Assembly: GCA_943736015.1 (NCBI GenBank)
Contig: OX031062.1
Coordinates: 30,353,462 to 30,417,461 of the forward strand
Reading direction: 5' to 3'
DNA: 64,000 bases
Source of the DNA: Tridacna crocea
Lineage: Eukaryota; Mollusca; Bivalvia; Cardiida; Cardiidae
Numbering within the stretch: the first letter of the stretch is position 1; every line of letters begins with the position of its first letter. Position numbers and translations under genes: made by a program. The notes beneath the pieces were generated by a model. That model made no database searches. It saw nothing but the letters and a program-made list of their open reading frames with translations, and had not been told where the DNA came from. Below, one piece after another: positions 9,655 through 20,329 of the stretch.

Positions 9655-11920
9655 ATGGCATGCACAGATAGAATGATGTCCAAGAGACACATTTGCTCAA
9701 TACTAAAGTTCTCCTTTTTGTTCTTTGTGGTCCTGTTTATTTTTGTGAAATGGAGTTTTATGAGTGAGAATGGAAATATTATAGATTCAAAGGAAAATGC
9801 AACACCGATAGACACTGGTTTTTCGTATTACAAAGAGAGATTATCAACACAGTTTGACCTGAGGGTTATAGCTATTGTGTACAACAGAGCAGAATCCCTT
9901 CAAAGACTGTTAAATTCCTTGAATGAAGCATATTACGATAATGATCACGTTAAGTTAGAGGTATGGATTGACTGTTCAAAAGCTGGACAGATAGACCAGA
10001 AGGTTCTCAATGTATCTAATGGTTTTGAGTTCAAACATGGTGAATTCTCTGTATACACTCACCCAGCCCATGTAGGAATATTTGGACAGTGGCTTAACAC
10101 CTGGATCCCTTTGGAGAACAGTTCAGAAATAGCTATGATTTTAGAAGATGATTGTGTTGTATCGCCACACTTCTACAAGTATCTAAAATTGGTTCACAAG
10201 AGGTATGACAAATATCCATCCATCAACGGCTACGCTCTACAAGGGGTCTCAATTAAGCATTCAAATTCAAGGGGTATTCTCCAAGCACCTTACGAAAATC
10301 TTGTGTTTTTGTACCCAGTTCTAGGGACATGGGGCTTCTCTCCTAATAAACTAAATTGGATGAAATTTTTGAGCTGGTTCAGATCTGCTTACCGCGACAT
10401 CCATTTCAAGCCGTATGTTCCTGGAAATATCGTAACAAAATGGTATAAGTCCTTTGAAAGTCAGGGGAAACAGGGTGGAGTATGGTCCATATGGCATATA
10501 TACTTTGCCTGGAAGAACAACGAATACACATTGTACAGTAACTTCAAAGGTAAATTAATACGATAATATTGAATCGTGGTTGTAAATCCTTGCACAAAAC
10601 AGAAAAATTTTGGGGCCATCTTTATTGAAAGCATTAATTTGTAGACAACAAAATTAAGTTTGGCTTATAACCCTGAACCACACAATCCCGACTTTTAACG
10701 ACCCTGTAAGGTAGTCTTCTGAAAACATTGTGGGAAAAGGAGAAAATGCTGGTGACCAGCAGTCTCTCCTTTTCCCACAATGTTTTCTTCCCTTCCTTAT
10801 ACAAATTCAGATTTACTGGGCATATTTATCTTGTCGTCTGCAAATGCTCTCAGGTTGGACCAGTCTAAAATTTTGTTGTTTGGTAAAGGGTTAAATAAAA
10901 GGATTTTTCTGTCAAAGGGTAGAAAATACAGTGAGAAAAGGAGACAATGCTGGTGACTATCATTTTCTCCATTTCCAGCCATATTTTAACCCATTACCAC
11001 ACAATCCCTACTTTTGACGCCCCTGAGAAAGAAGCCTTTAGAAAACATTGTGAGAAAAGGAGAAAATGCTGGTAACCAGCATTTTCTCCTTTTCCCACAA
11101 TCTTTTCTACCCTTCACAAAACAAATTTCTAATTTTTCGGTCACTTTTATTTTGTCGTCTGCAAATGATTTCGATTTGGACAAACCTAAAATTTTGTCGT
11201 TTGGTAATGAGTTAATGATTCCCTTTTCTGTGGGTCACTAAAATCAGGTTTGTGTCATAATGGATATTGAAACCTGATCCAAGGGAAGCTTTTTCAAACA
11301 TTGTGGGGGGGGGGGGTGGGAAGGATACAAACATCACAGTTTCTCTGCTGTTTTCTGCCAGAATATCTCTACCAAGCCAGAAATTAGAACGCAAGATCAG
11401 ATGCATTTTTTTAACCTTTTTCACACAAATTTGAATGTCATGTAAATCGGAATTTTGAAGACCTGTACAAACACACAGTCTGGGAACATTGCTGGAAAAG
11501 GAGAAAATGATGCTAATCAGCATTTTACCCTTTTTTGCAATATTTCCTACCATTTCTCAGACGGAAATAATCTTTTGAGTCCAGAAAAAAATTGGTCATC
11601 AGCAATTACTATTGATTTGGGCAAGTGTGAAGTTTTGTTAAGTTAATTTGCAACTTAGGTTGTAAATGGCAGTCTGTGAATTTATAAAACATTTGAATTG
11701 ATGTTATGAGGCAAGGTTTATGCTTTGTATTTATAACTTGATCATCTGTCTGATTTTAGACCATGAAGGTTTGACAGCCAATTGGAAGGAAGCTGGCCTC
11801 CATTATTCCAAGGGAAGTAACTCTAAGCAGTCCAATCCATTGCTGACTACCTGGAAGTTGGAATATGACCACTTGCCAGATTTTCCGATCAAGCTAAACC
11901 TAAATGGCGAGGTAATATAG
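9655..11920 (+). CDS. GT13-like Golgi glycosyltransferase, two exons
   Basis: Exons 9655-10549 and 11760-11920 join in phase 1 (CAAAG|GTAAAT donor, TGATTTTAG acceptor) to give 351 residues. Residues 16-33 form one hydrophobic segment after a short basic tail, as in type II Golgi enzymes, so the catalytic part should face the lumen. The domain starts near residue 68 with RVIAIVYNRAESLQRLLNSL, the usual nucleotide-sugar-binding start of GT-A enzymes. ILEDDCVVSPHFYKYL (162-177) matches the metal-binding EDD region of GnT-I and POMGnT1. Possible N-glycosylation sites are N48, N119 and N155. The first ATG directly follows CTACAG, so an upstream non-coding exon is possible. The stop follows GEV, where GAG|GTAATA could also act as a donor, so a further exon cannot be excluded. 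The intron holds several family H copies. Acceptor and donor sugar are unknown. Confidence 0.8.
10667..10894 (+). mobile_element. Family H MITE in glycosyltransferase intron
   Basis: From ATAACCCTGAACCACACAAT to TTTGGTAAAGGGTTAA, with a core of GGTGACCAGCAG centre. Confidence 0.8.
10910..10989 (-). mobile_element. Family H core fragment
   Basis: CAAAGGGTAGAAAATACAG with a damaged palindrome, ending directly against the TTAA of the next copy. Confidence 0.5.
10986..11215 (+). mobile_element. Family H MITE, near-consensus copy
   Basis: TTAACCCATTACCACAC to TTTGGTAATGAGTTAA. TTAA at both ends, a near-perfect 67-bp core and the complete right arm (TCGTCTGCAAATGATTTCGA). Confidence 0.9.
11270..11647 (+). 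mobile_element. Worn family H pieces
   Basis: AACATTGTGG followed by a G12 run (11304-11316), then a second worn copy with GGAAAAGGAGAAAATGATGC and CATTTTACCCTTTTTTGCAA, ending near GTTTTGTTAAGTTAA. Confidence 0.5.
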
Positions 11921-11974
11921 TGATGTTATGGTGGAAGTTGTGGATGCCTAATCCACTTTTATACCAAAAACAGT

Positions 11975-12140
11975 CACATGTTTTAATTACTGAAGAAGAA
12001 AGCTTTTGAAAGCATTTTGGGAAAAAAAAGAAATGTTGGTTTATCAGCATTGTCTCCTTTTCCCACAATGTTTTCTATTCTTTGAAAGATAAATCTGATC
12101 ATATTAGCAATATCTTAATTTATGGTTTTTACATGTTTTC
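11975..12140 (+). mobile_element. Family H MITE, worn
   Basis: GAAGAAAGCTTTTGAAAGCA, then GGAAAAAAAAGAAATGTTGG and CTCCTTTTCCCACAATGTTT. The distal arm fades out. Confidence 0.55.
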
Positions 12141-12224
12141 AGTTGGGACAAGTGCAAAAGTTCAAGGTACATGTATGGTAGACCATACAGAGTTGATGTT
12201 TGATTTCCAGCACAGTTTTAGCTA

Positions 12225-12605
12225 TAGTCTTAAGATCATGCATCGAAGTTTGATTGTGAAACTCTAAGATTTAACTATGTTCTTGGTAACCAGGGCCCTT
12301 ATTCACCAACCGTTCTCAAGAACATCCTCATTCTTATTTTCTAGAAATGTCTAAATGTGAAAGTAATTCTCATTCGTATTTTCTAGAATTGTCTAAATTT
12401 GAAAGTAACATTACTTCTGATTGGCTAAACCAAATGGTTTAGCCATTCAGAAGTGATGTTATTTTCAAATTCAGAAAATCTTGGATGATAAGAATGGTTG
12501 GTGAATACAGGCCCTGGTTATCAAGAACATAGTCCTAAGATCAAGTATCAAAGTTTGATCTTGAATCTCCAAGATTGGACTATATTGTTAGTAATCAGGT
12601 CTTGG
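12225..12605. mobile_element. Foldback MITE (family T) flanked by a direct repeat
   Basis: The core 12293-12517 folds back on itself: GGGCCCTTATTCACCAACCG at the left pairs with the GGTTGGTGAATACAGGCCC side, and the centre is CTAAACCAAATGGTTTAG. On each side lies a copy of a roughly 75-bp direct repeat (12225-12292 and 12526-12600, containing GTTTGATCTTGAATCTC-like text). The core appears to have landed in, or duplicated, this sequence. Confidence 0.7.
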
Positions 12606-12732
12606 TCTACACATGTCTGTAAAGGTTTTTCCTGAAGAGAAAAAGTACAGAGACTTGGAAATATGTGATGATGTCAGAGATAGAAATTAATTTTACTTTT
12701 TGTTTGGACTTAACTTATTGTGCGACTACAGA

Positions 12733-12885
12733 ACTCCAGCCAGAGGGAGTGATTTTGATTTCAAAATTGAAAAGATTAATTAATCTTCACTAAACCGTAT
12801 GTTACGAGTACTCATTAGAATCATCTCATTGTTTTGGAAGATAAATACATGTAACTGTCACTCCCTCCTGTCTGGAGCACTAGTA
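12733..12885. mobile_element. TIR MITE (family U)
   Basis: Ends CAGAACTCCAGCCAGAGGGA and its imperfect inverse TCCCTCCTGTCTGGAGCAC. The same ends occur at 33833-34023. Confidence 0.55.
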
Positions 12886-12899
12886 CATGTACTTGAAAT

Positions 12900-13325
12900 T
12901 ACCATATGTAGTTGTAAATTGAAATCAAATTTTCAAAAGGATGTTGTTTCAAGTATTACAGAGTATACATGTACTAAAGTCATTTTTTTTGTGTGTGTGG
13001 ATCTATATGAACTGCAGGACAGTTGTTTCTGAGCTTTAGGGATTTGGGGTTGTGAACTATCTGTAGGAACTTGTCTGGTACTAGTAAATAGAAATGTCAG
13101 TAAAACTTTTTCCGCACAGACCAATCTGTATATTTGTCCATAGATATTTTTTAGGGCTTAGTTTTTGACATTTTTTACATGTATGTCATTTGATTCAGAT
13201 GACATTATCTGTATCAGTTGACACTTTACCAATCATGAAATTTACAGGCTTGTCCCAATTGAACGCATTTACTGATCTATGACAATATTTTTGCGGCTCA
13301 AATGGTGGAACTTGTGTCTAAAAAT
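12900..13325. other. No gene recognised
   Basis: AT-rich DNA with nothing recognisable in either strand. Confidence 0.4.
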
Positions 13326-13329
13326 GATT

Positions 13330-13425
13330 AAAACATTATGGCAAAAGAAAGAAATGCTGGTTTACCAAACTTTTCTCCTTTTTGCATAATGTTCTTAAAA
13401 GCCTTCCTACTTAAGGGTTGTCGAA
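13330..13425 (-). mobile_element. Family H fragment
   Basis: Core only: AAAACATTATGGCAAAAGAA pairs with CTCCTTTTTGCATAATGTTC. The change GCAAAA/TTTTGC is present in both arms. Confidence 0.55.
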
Positions 13426-13449
13426 GTAATGATTTATTTTATTATGTGG

Positions 13450-13654
13450 TTAAGAATTAATTTCTGTGTACCTTGAGGAAGAAGGCTTTTGAAATCATTG
13501 TGAGGAGAGGAAAAATGTTGAAAACCAGTATTTTCTTATTTTCCAACAATGTTTTCTGTCTTTGCAAAGACAATGTTCATCATCATAGCCATGGTGAATT
13601 TGTTGTGTTGGACTTTGACAGGTTCAAAATTTTGTTGTATGACAAAGGCTTGAC
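13450..13654 (+). mobile_element. Family H MITE, worn
   Basis: Left arm CCTTGAGGAAGAAGGCTTTT, core with many changes, right end TTTTGTTGTATGACAAAGGC. It abuts the next copy. Confidence 0.55.
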
Positions 13655-13880
13655 TCTTTACCATGCAATCATATGTTTCAACAACTTTGTAGGAAAAGCC
13701 TTTTGAAATCATTGCGGAAAAAGGAGAAAATGCTGGTAACCAGCATTTTCTCCTTTTCCCACAATGTTTTCTACTCTTTCTAAAGTAAAGTTTCAATTTT
13801 TAAGTGATAGTTATTTTGTTATCTGCAAATGCTTTCAATTAAGGTCTAAAATTTCATGGTATTGTTTGGTAACAAGTTAA
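13650..13880 (+). mobile_element. Family H MITE
   Basis: TTGACTCTTTACCATGCAAT to TTTGGTAACAAGTTAA with a well kept core (about 13705-13771). Confidence 0.8.
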
Positions 13881-14179
13881 GGTAGAACATACATTTAAGA
13901 AGACAAAAGGCATTAGTTTATAAATTCTGAATTTTTTTTTTTACTTGTATTCAAATAGTCACCCTTGCATCATTGTAGTATATATTTATCAAAATGCATT
14001 TAAAATCATGAGGATATGTTTATATTCACTGCTTACATCACTTCAACTCTGACAGTATTATGTGTATACGTGGGAGATTTTTCCAGTTTTGAAATATTAT
14101 AACGAAAAAAGTCCTTGTTTTTAGTATATGTTTACCTGTGTATGACAAAAGCGTTTTGTGTCGTGTTATCCTATTTATA

Positions 14180-14320
14180 GAAACTAGCTCTTCACCAAAC
14201 AACAGAATTATAGACTGGTCCAAATTGGAAGGATTTGCAGATGGTATACTAAATGTAGCTGGGATGATGATATCTGTGTTTGGTAGGGTAGAAAACATTG
14301 TGGAAACAATGTCTGTAAAA
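14180..14320 (-). mobile_element. Family H half copy
   Basis: Reverse right arm only (CTCTTCACCAAACAACAGAA .. GGTAGAAAACATTGTGG). The second palindrome arm and left arm are absent. Confidence 0.6.
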
Positions 14321-14341
14321 GTGTGATTGTTTTATAATGGA

Positions 14342-14560
14342 TTAACACTTTACCACACAATCCTGACTTTTAAAGGCCATGAGAAAGAAGCTTACAGAAA
14401 ACATTGTTGGAAAAGGAGAAAATCAGCATTTTCTCCTTTGTCCAATTTTTTTCTGTCCTTCCCACTGGAAATTTTGATATTTGAGTCACATTAATTTTAT
14501 TTTCTGCAAAGGCTTTCAATTTGGAATAATAAACAATTTTGTTGTGTGGTAAGGAGTTAA
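14342..14560 (+). mobile_element. Family H MITE
   Basis: TTAACACTTTACCACACAAT to GTGTGGTAAGGAGTTAA. The middle of the hairpin (GCTGGTAAC) has been lost, leaving GGAGAAAATCAGCATTTTCTCC. Confidence 0.8.
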
Positions 14561-14905
14561 AGAGCTAATGGTTTACATTTTGATCAAATTTAGTCATTTA
14601 TGCTTCAATATCACACTTTAATAGAATTCATTTATTCCTTATACATTTTAATCAAACGTTATTTTCACCATTATTATGATTGTGTTGTTGTCTAAATGAT
14701 ATTTGCATTTTATCATAAAAACATGTGTTTTCTCCCTTTTATGTTTTAATAATGGAAACTTCAAGGCCAATTAGCGTACAAAAGTAAATAATTGGTGTGG
14801 TAAAATGCACTTAAGTTAAACTCATACCATAAGGCATTTCTACGATATCTCTAATTGACCGTAAATAACAGCAAGGATGAAGCCGTTTCTTTTGTGTGTA
14901 TGACA
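14560..14905. other. No gene recognised
   Basis: AT-rich DNA without visible repeats or coding signal. Confidence 0.4.
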
Positions 14906-15043
14906 CCTTTTGATAGCATAGAAAACATTGTGGTAAAAGGTGAAATTGCTCGTCACGAGCATTTTCACCTTTTGCCACAATGTTTTCCAAAGGCTCCTAC
15001 AAGCAATGTGTAGAAATGAGTATCTATGGAGTAAAGGGTTAAA
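14905..15043 (-). mobile_element. Family H core with compensating arm changes
   Basis: The core 14921-14987 is 67 bp. Relative to consensus both arms carry GGTGAAA/TTTCACC and GCTCGT/ACGAGC, so the changes match in both arms. Ends at AGTAAAGGGTTAA. Confidence 0.75.
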
Positions 15044-15099
15044 AGTATGGATATAATTGTGTAGAAGACAAGCAGTTATTATAGAGTTTGTCCCAAGTG

Positions 15100-15665
15100 T
15101 TAGGTGCTTCATCTTTGCAAGCCAAAGATACAAAGGTAGTACTCTTGGCCGATTGCCTCTTTAAAAATCGAAGCTCCCGCTGCGCCATTTCATTAGATGC
15201 TATCAAAACCCATCGCGTCCAATCAAACCATCTGTAACAAAAAATCTTTTGCAAAACAGAAGACAATAATGGCGGCACCCATCAAAAAACAAAAGTTGTC
15301 GTGTTTGTGACGAAAATTTGCCAAAAAAGAGTAGATGATCAATATTTAATGAGTATTCTATAGTTTACGATCAATTTCGTGAAGTATTAGAACAGGTTCC
15401 ATAGCCAAATGATTGCGAATCATCGTATGTCTGTTCGTCTTGTTTTTGATGTGATGAATCTGAAAGTGCAGCCATATTTGATGCATAGCCTAACAAATTT
15501 CATTACAAGCATTTTGATTGGTCAGAAATAACATCAGCAAAGGTTACGCAACTCGTGATATTCTATAGGTGGCAAAGCGGAAGTTTCGATTTTTAAAGAG
15601 GCGAGTGGCCAGGGATACGTAAGGAACAAAGTGGAGTTAGTATCCTTGGCTTGCGATGATGTAGG
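15100..15665. mobile_element. Non-autonomous TIR element, about 560 bp (family V)
   Basis: Imperfect terminal inverted repeats of about 80-90 bp: the left end (GCAAGCCAAAGATAC .. CCTCTTTAAAAATCGAAG) and the right end (TTCGATTTTTAAAGAGG .. GTATCCTTGGCTTGC) are reverse complements. The interior has no transposase. A fragment of the same terminus lies at about 43390-43540. Confidence 0.7.
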
Positions 15666-15894
15666 TGTTTGCACTAAAATGAATTTCAGAACAAGGTCAG
15701 AAGTTGCCAGGTCGCTTTCTACTTTTTATTTTTTACCTGGTTTTGAAATTCACTTTTCTCCCAGTGAATATCTTTTGGACTGACCATTCAAAAGCACATT
15801 GTCTATACAATTACTTCCATACATTTGAATTGTATGAATAAAATTTAAATGCATTTTAAGACACAATTGTGTGCTTTGGGCTGCTAATGTGACT
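15665..15894. other. No gene recognised
   Basis: Spacer between mobile elements, nothing seen. Confidence 0.3.
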
Positions 15895-16123
15895 TTAACT
15901 GTCTATCAAATGACAAAATTTTTTGACTAGTCCAAATTGAAAGCGCTTGCAGACGACAAAATAAATGTGAATAAAAAATTGAATTTGATTTAGAAAGGAT
16001 AGAAAACATTGTGGGAAATGGAGAAAATACTGGTCACCAGCATTTTCTCGTTTTCCCAGAATGTTTTCAGAGGGTTTCTTTCTCAGGGTCGTTAAAAGTC
16101 AGGATTGTATGGTAAAGAGTTAA
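15895..16123 (-). mobile_element. Family H MITE, first of a back-to-back pair
   Basis: TTAACTGTCTATCAAATGAC to GTATGGTAAAGAGTTAA. Its last TTAA (16120-16123) is the first TTAA of the next, oppositely oriented copy. Confidence 0.85.
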
Positions 16124-16348
16124 CCCTTTACCACACAGTCCTGACTTTTAACGATCCTAAAAAAGAAGTCTTTTGAAAACATCATGGGAAAAGGAGAAAA
16201 TGCTGGTAACCAGCATTTTCTCCTTTTCCCGCAATGTTCTCTACCCTTCCAAAAACAAATTTCAAATTCTCATTTATTTCTATTTTGTCATACGCAAATG
16301 CTTGGATTTGGGACTAGTCTAAAATTTTGTCATTTGGTAAAGAGTTAA
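16120..16348 (+). mobile_element. Family H MITE, second of the pair
   Basis: TTAACCCTTTACCACACAGT to CATTTGGTAAAGAGTTAA with a near-perfect core. Confidence 0.9.
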
Positions 16349-16415
16349 GTAATTCTTTCATGATTTTTATCTCTTTTCATGATTTCAATAATTCATAGTT
16401 AAGTCTAGACAAACC

Positions 16416-16614
16416 AGGCCCCTATTCACCAACCATTCTTGAGAATATTCTTATTTTCATTCTCCAAGGTTTTCTAAATTTGTAAGCAACACAACTTTTG
16501 ACTAGCTAAACCAAATGGTTTAGCCAATCAGAAGTTGTGTTACTTACAAATGAAGAAAATTTTGGAGAATAAGACAAAGAACATTCTTAAGGATGGTTGG
16601 TGAATATGGGCCCA
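16416..16614. mobile_element. Foldback MITE, family T
   Basis: GGCCCCTATTCACCAACCAT at the left pairs with ATGGTTGGTGAATATGGGCC at the right. The centre is GGCTAAACCAAATGGTTTAGCC minus flanks. The whole element is one long imperfect hairpin. Confidence 0.8.
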
Positions 16615-16769
16615 GAGGAATAATGCTTTTAAAAATCAAAATAGTAAAAGGTGCTTGCTGTCTACCCTTTCAAGAACACAGTCAGTCCTCTCACAAGCAT
16701 TCAATTTATAGGCTGCAATTGATTTCAGTCTAGACAACTTTAATATTTCGATGTTTGATAAAAGGTGAA

Positions 16770-16925
16770 ACTGTAAATGTCTTGGTATTTGTATTAGATA
16801 TGAAAAATGCTTTTCTTATTCTGTTAATGTCGTGATATTTGTAACAGATATAAAAAATGCCTTTCTTATACAGTAAATGTCTTGATATTTGTAATAGATA
16901 CAAAAAAAATGTTTTTCTTATACAT
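16770..16925 (+). repeat. Tandem repeat, about 60 bp x 3
   Basis: The phrases GTAAATGTCTTG(G/A)TATTTGT and TTTCTTATACAGTAA recur three times with few changes. Confidence 0.7.
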
Positions 16926-17110
16926 GTACTTCTTTTGTGATAAAAAATTTCAACATTTTCAGATTTTTATCATTTTATATGAAGAATCTCTATTTTTAAT
17001 TGTGTTACTTAGATAGGTAACTCTCTTACATCTGCAATGTGGTTTTGAAAAAGAAAAAAAATGTTTTGTTCATTTTACTTCAATTTGCTTGAAGAATGAG
17101 AATTCATTTT

Positions 17111-17279
17111 AAATCTTTACCACACGACAAAATTTTGGACTTCTCCAAATTGAAAGAATTTGCAGACAGCAAAATCGTGACTCAAAAAATTACCAGAATT
17201 TTCTCCTTTACCCGCACTGTTTTCAAAACCTTTTTTTCTCAGGGTCGTTAAAAGTCTGGATTGTGTGGTAGAGAGTTAA
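17111..17279 (-). mobile_element. Family H MITE with hairpin deletion
   Basis: Right arm CTTTACCACACGACAAAATT, then directly ACCAGAATTTTCTCC; one arm of the core is lost. Ends GTGTGGTAGAGAGTTAA. Confidence 0.7.
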
Positions 17280-17306
17280 GACAGCCAAATTTTAGAACAG
17301 CAAGTG

Positions 17307-17497
17307 TTAACTCGTTACCACACAATCCCGACTTTTTACGACCCTGAGAAACAGGCCTTTTGAAAACATTGTGGGAAAAAGGAGAAAATGCTGGTAACTA
17401 GCATAAATGAGCCACATTTATTATCATTTTCTTTTGTCATCTGCAAATGCTTTCAATTACGACTTTTCTACAATTTTGTCGTTTGGTAAAAAGTTAT
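17307..17497 (+). mobile_element. Family H MITE, one hairpin arm lost
   Basis: TTAACTCGTTACCACACAAT with a complete left arm to GCTGGTAACTAGCA, then straight into the right arm (TTTTGTCATCTGCAAATGCT). Ends AGTTATAA. Confidence 0.75.
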
Positions 17498-17547
17498 AAG
17501 TGAGCAGTGCTCTGTTAAAAGGTGGATTCATGCATTATAAAATGCAC

Positions 17548-17765
17548 ATCATACACAATCCGGACTTTTAACGACCCTGAAAAAGAAGCTGTTTGAAAAC
17601 ATTATGGGAAAAGGAGAAAATGCTGGTAACCAGCATTTTCTTCTATTCCTATAATGTTTTCTACCCTTCCCAAAACAAATTTCAATTTTTCCAGTCACTT
17701 TTATCTTGTCGTCTGCTAATGCTTTCAATTTCCACTGTTCTAAGATTTTGTTGTTTAGTATCCAG
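17548..17765 (+). mobile_element. Family H MITE
   Basis: CATACACAATCCGGACTTTT to TTTTGTTGTTTAGTATCC. Both outermost ends are eroded but the core is clear. Confidence 0.7.
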
Positions 17766-17869
17766 TCAAATGATATTTAATGATCATTTGGTAAACGGTT
17801 GATTTTAAAGAGGGCAAAGTGTGCGTCAGAAAAGGAAAAACTTTCATCAACAGGCCCCAAGATACATGT

Positions 17870-18220
17870 ACCAGTGAAAGACAGCTTTTGAAAATACTGT
17901 ATTTTCAGTCCTTTCATAGTTAAAGCCCATCGTTTGAGCCAAATTCACCTTATTGTCTTTACATGCTTTCAACATGGCCATGTTTAAAATTTTGTTGTGT
18001 GGTGTAGGGTAAGAATGAGTTACTACATGTATGATTATGTTTATCAAAAAAAAAGTTTAATGTCAAAGTGCCAAAAAGCCATGTTGCTTTCAAAAATACT
18101 CTTAGTATTAATTTTTCATTCGAAGAACTTTTTATCCCCAAGACAAAAAGCTTTAAAACACAATATGGGAAAATGAACAAAAATCTTGTAAGCAGCATTT
18201 TCTCCTTTTTACACAATGTT
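17870..18220 (+). mobile_element. Two worn family H pieces
   Basis: A first piece (17878-18012) keeps GCTTTTGAAAATACTG and a right arm ending TTGTTGTGTGGTGTAGGG. A second (18150-18220) is only a damaged core (AAAACACAATATGGGAAAAT .. CATTTTCTCC). Confidence 0.45.
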
Positions 18221-18221
18221 T

Positions 18222-20185
18222 TTAGCTCACCTTAGCATGAAGTGCTCAAAGTGAGCTATTGTGATCGATCAATGTCCATCGTCCGTCTCTCCGTCCGTCC
18301 ATCCATTCACAATTACAAAAAAAATCTTCTCCTCCTTAACTAACACAGATTTCATTCAAACTTCACAGAAATGATCCCTAGGTGATACACTGTCAAAATA
18401 CTTCAAAGATTTGAATTCCATTAAGAACTGTGGTTGCCATGGCAACCAAGTGAAAAAACTGAGAAAATATTCTCGTCCAAAACTGTAAGGGCTATGGCTT
18501 TCATATTTGGCATGTAGCATCATCTAATGGCCCTCTACCAAAATACTTCAAATCATGGCTCTAGTCTTGAAATTGGCCCTATGTTGTGGGTTCTCAGATT
18601 TTACATAGAGATTAAGAAGGAAATCTTAGAAAATCTTCTTGTCTCAAACCGTAAGGGCTAGAGCTCTCATATTTGGTATGTAGCATCATCTATTGGCCCT
18701 CTATTAAAATACTTTGCCCTAGTGCAGAAATTGGCCCTATGTTGTGTGGTCTCTGATTTCACAAAGAGATAAAGAAGGAAATCGTAGAAAATTTTCTTGT
18801 CCCAAACCATAAGGGCGAGAGCTTTCATATTTGGCATGTAGCATCATCTAGTGGCCCTCTACCAAAATACTTCAAATTATGGTCCTGCTGTGAAAATTAA
18901 ACCTATGTTGTTGGTCTTGGATTTCACATAGAGACAAGGAAGGAAATCTTTAAAAACCTTCTTGTCCAAATGGTAATGTCCAGAGCTTTCATATTTAGCA
19001 TGTAGCATCATATAGTGGCTCTCTACCAAAATACTTCAAATTATGTCCCTAATGTAAAAAATTGGCCCTATGTTGTGGGTCTCGGATTTCACATAGCGAT
19101 AAAGAAGGAAATCTTTAAAAATCTCTTTGTCCCAAACAGTAATGGCCAGAGCTTTCATATTCGGCATGTAGCATCATCTAGTGGCCCTCTACCAATATAC
19201 CTCAAATTATGGCCCTAGTGTTGAAAATGGCCTTATGTTGTGGGTTCTCGGATTTCACACAGTCATAAAGAAGGAAATCTTAGAAAATCTTTTTCTCCCA
19301 AACCATAAGGGCTAGAGCTTTCATATTTGGTATGTAGCATCATCAAGTTGCCCTCTACCAGAATACTTCAAATTATGGTTCTGGTGTGAAAGTTAACCCT
19401 ATGTTGTTAGTCTCATTTTTCACATAGAGAATAAGAGGGAAATCTTTATCCCATTACCAAACGACAATAGTTTAGACTGGTCCAAATTGAAAGCATTTGC
19501 AGACGACAAAATAAAAGTGACTGAAAATTTGAAATTTGTTTTGTGAAGGGTAGAAAACATTGTGGGAAAGGAGAAAATGCTGGTAACCAGCATTTTCTCC
19601 TTTTCCCACAATGTTTTCTAAAGACTTCTTTCTCAGGGGCGTCAAAAGTAGGGATTGTGTGGTAATGGGTTAAAAGTCTTCTTGTGAGCACTCTTGAGAC
19701 CACATTTCTTGCTAAGCTGAATTGAAAATTGGTTAGAATGTCTGTCTCAATAAAATCTCACATGAGTCTGCATTGAATGCTTGTTCGGAATATAACTTTG
19801 ACATCTCAAGTAAGAACGACTTCAAAATTGGTATGCATGGTTGTTGTGATATTACAGAGTACTGTGTTCAAGAACAATAACTCTACCTAGCATGGATTTT
19901 GAGTAATTCCACTTCGATCTTTATTTTGATAGTATTGTTAGCTTGTCCAGAGTGGAATTTTGAAGTCTCAAGTCAAATTGTTTGTTGCATTGCCTGCCCT
20001 TTGCAATTATTATATTTCCTGTACAACTGGCGGTGGGATTGCATATCTTGCGACAAAAAACGTTGCCGCTCTTGTTTCATCATCATTAGCCCTTGAACGT
20101 CAATATTTGGTAATTATAGTCTTTGTTGTAGACCTTTGCTGCTTAGTACTCAGGTGAGCGATACAGGAACATTATAGTCCTCTTG
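18222..20185 (+). mobile_element. Helentron-like element E1 (AGCTCACC family)
   Basis: Opens with a hairpin (AGCTCACCTTAGCATGAAGT..GTGAGC) followed by TATTGTGATCG and CCGTC-rich DNA. The core is about six tandem units of roughly 163 bp (marker TCATATTTGGCATGTAGCAT near 18501, 18667, 18825, 18989, 19155, 19320). It closes with ACTCAGGTGAGCGATACAGG and CTCTTG followed by T. The closing GGTGAGC is the inverse of the opening GCTCACC. No protein is encoded. A family H MITE sits inside it at 19446-19673. Assignment to Helitron/Helentron-type non-autonomous elements is inference from the architecture. Confidence 0.65.
19446..19673 (-). mobile_element. Family H MITE nested in E1
   Basis: Begins TTATCCCATTACCAAACGAC and ends GTGTGGTAATGGGTTAA. 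The host repeat reads GAAATCTTTAAAAATCT at the same place in neighbouring units, so the insertion split that TTAA. This is a good paralogous empty site. Confidence 0.9.
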
Positions 20186-20329
20186 TTTATTTTTACTCTT
20201 TTGATGACAAATTCCACCTTATGAGTCCTATTCATTTTGTGGTTTGCAAAGCCTTTGATTTGGACAGGTTTTCAAATTTTGTTTTCAAGATTTGATGGTT
20301 AGGCTACAAAGCGTGATCCAAGAATGTTT

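Noticed and set aside
12293-12517. Regulatory hairpin or terminator
   Set aside because: The same long hairpin recurs at 16416 and 30648 with identical ends, so it is a mobile foldback element.
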